Positions 5,284 through 5,982 of a DNA stretch of 5,982 nt are shown one piece after another. Both the position numbers and the translations under genes were made by a program. Source of the DNA: Solirubrobacterales bacterium (GTDB taxonomy: Bacteria > Actinomycetota > Thermoleophilia > Solirubrobacterales > Solirubrobacteraceae); contig JAFAZB010000440.1 of the NCBI GenBank assembly GCA_019240015.1, forward strand, positions 1-5,982, read 5' to 3'. Every line of letters starts with the position of its first letter. Within the stretch, counting starts at the first letter, position 1. The notes below the pieces were generated by a model that had not been told where the DNA came from, did not search any database, and saw only the letters and a program-made list of their open reading frames with translations.

Positions 5284-5982
5284 TCAGGCGACATGCACGG
5301 CGGAGGCGACCTCGGCGTAGGCCTCTGCGAGCCGCCTGACGCCGTCCTCGATCTCGGCCGGCGTCACGCCTGAGTAAGCCAGCCGCAGCGAGGAGTCGGC
5401 GCCCTCGAGCACGAACTCGGACCCCTTGACGAACTGCACACCGCGCGCCGCCGCCGCCTCGAACAGCGCATTGACGTCGGTTCCCCGCGGCATGTCGACC
5501 CACAGGAAGTAGCCGCCCTCGGGAGCCACGAAGCGGGCGTCCGGCAGCTCGCTGCGCAGCGACTCGCACAGGGTTTCGGCCCGCTCGCGAAGCGCCGCGC
5601 GGACCGTCTCGATCGACTGCTCGAGCGCTTCCGAGCGGCAGAACTCATTCACGATCCCCTGCGCCACCATGCTCGGCGAGATGTAGGTTCGGGTCGCGAT
5701 CCCCGCGATCTGCGCGATCAGCTCCGCCGGCCCCACCAGGTAGCCAACGCGGATTCCCGGGCACACGGTCTTGGAGAACGACGACGCGTAGACGACCCGA
5801 TCGCCGTCCATCGAGAGCATCGTCGCCAGCGGTGCGCCCTCGAAGCGCAGCGCGACGTACGGATCGTCCTCGAAGATCACGAACTCGTGCGCTTTGGCGA
5901 GCTCGAGCAGCCGTTCGCGCTTGGCCGCCGACAGCGTGTAGCCGGCGGGGTTCTGAAAGTTGGGGATGATGTGGGCGAGCTT
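5284..5982 (-). CDS. PLP-dependent aminotransferase, class I/II, LysN/aminoadipate-like (5' end outside the window)
   Basis: The C-terminal 232 residues of a fold-type I aminotransferase that transfers amino groups between an amino acid and a 2-oxo acid in the cytoplasm. The visible part opens with HIIPNFQNPAGYTLS, the typical PLP-ring asparagine region of the LysN/KAT II and MocR-type aminotransferases. Next come FEDDPYVALRFEG (PLP-contacting Asp and Tyr) and YASSFSKTVCPGIRVGYLVGP, in which the lysine of SFSK (codon 5772-5770) forms the Schiff base. Near the end, SLRLAYSG holds the arginine expected to bind the substrate carboxylate. The frame remains open through the right edge, so the start lies beyond it; the internal GTG near 5880 is not the start. 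Whether an N-terminal GntR-type DNA-binding domain (MocR type) is present cannot be seen. Substrate cannot be assigned; aromatic, branched-chain and 2-aminoadipate activities all occur in this group. The stop codon overlaps a GAGGAG that may help translate the downstream hydrolase-like gene. Confidence 0.92.
   Translation of the reverse strand, partial: KLAHIIPNFQNPAGYTLSAAKRERLLELAKAHEFVIFEDDPYVALRFEGAPLATMLSMDGDRVVYASSFSKTVCPGIRVGYLVGPAELIAQIAGIATRTYISPSMVAQGIVNEFCRSEALEQSIETVRAALRERAETLCESLRSELPDARFVAPEGGYFLWVDMPRGTDVNALFEAAAARGVQFVKGSEFVLEGADSSLRLAYSGVTPAEIEDGVRRLAEAYAEVASAVHVA

Noticed and set aside
4232..5320. Forward open frame opposite the hydrolase-like gene
   Set aside because: Antisense shadow with no motif; the minus strand encodes the hydrolase-fold signatures.
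5249..5569. N-terminal extension of the hydrolase-like frame to 5569
   Set aside because: It lies in another frame of the well-supported aminotransferase gene and is an Arg/Gly-rich translation with no domain; ATG starts with ribosome binding sites exist just after the aminotransferase stop.
1..5982. A defence, mobile or biosynthetic system spanning the window
   Set aside because: No transposase, integrase, nuclease-toxin, repeat array or assembly-line domain is visible; all genes have ordinary housekeeping or metabolic families.

Overview
The window is GC-rich, tightly packed bacterial DNA with strong G/C preference at third codon positions. One gene appears to use a leaderless GTG start behind a TANNNT -10 box. 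Together with an actinobacterial-type LigC-like ligase and a DtxR/MntR-like regulator with an SH3-like domain, this suggests an actinomycete, possibly Thermoleophilia/Solirubrobacterales. That placement is an inference, not something the sequence proves.

Layout, left to right. Positions 2-64 hold a short open frame that may be the tail of an upstream gene. It overlaps the start of a full-length glutamate decarboxylase (+, 55-1449). The decarboxylase runs head-on into a glycerate kinase (-, stop at 1413), and the two 3' ends overlap by 37 bp. Immediately upstream of the kinase, on the same strand, is a compact ATP-dependent DNA ligase of the LigC type (-, 2438-3379), so ligase and kinase look like a two-gene transcription unit. 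A 65-bp divergent intergenic region (3380-3444) separates the ligase from a DtxR/MntR-family metal-dependent repressor (+, 3445-4155). It carries a candidate leaderless promoter and an imperfect palindrome that overlaps its -10 box. The repressor converges, with a 7-bp gap, on an alpha/beta-hydrolase-fold protein (-, 4163-5248). The hydrolase lies just downstream of a PLP-dependent aminotransferase whose 5' end is beyond the window (-, 5284 to the right edge).

Functions. The decarboxylase converts glutamate to GABA with proton consumption. The kinase feeds glycerate into lower glycolysis. The ligase seals nicks and probably acts in repair. The repressor has a metal site more like manganese-sensing MntR than iron-sensing DtxR. 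The aminotransferase is of the LysN/aminoadipate/MocR-like fold-type I group. These do not form one obvious pathway; the window reads as ordinary chromosomal housekeeping and metabolism. There is no tRNA, rRNA, CRISPR array, insertion sequence or phage gene, and no gene-free stretch longer than about 65 bp.

I found no convincing new multi-gene system. The points most worth a second look are the hydrolase with glycine where the catalytic serine should be, the palindrome over the leaderless promoter of the metal regulator, the Glu-rich metal site of that regulator, and the antisense overlap that covers the decarboxylase C-terminal tail.
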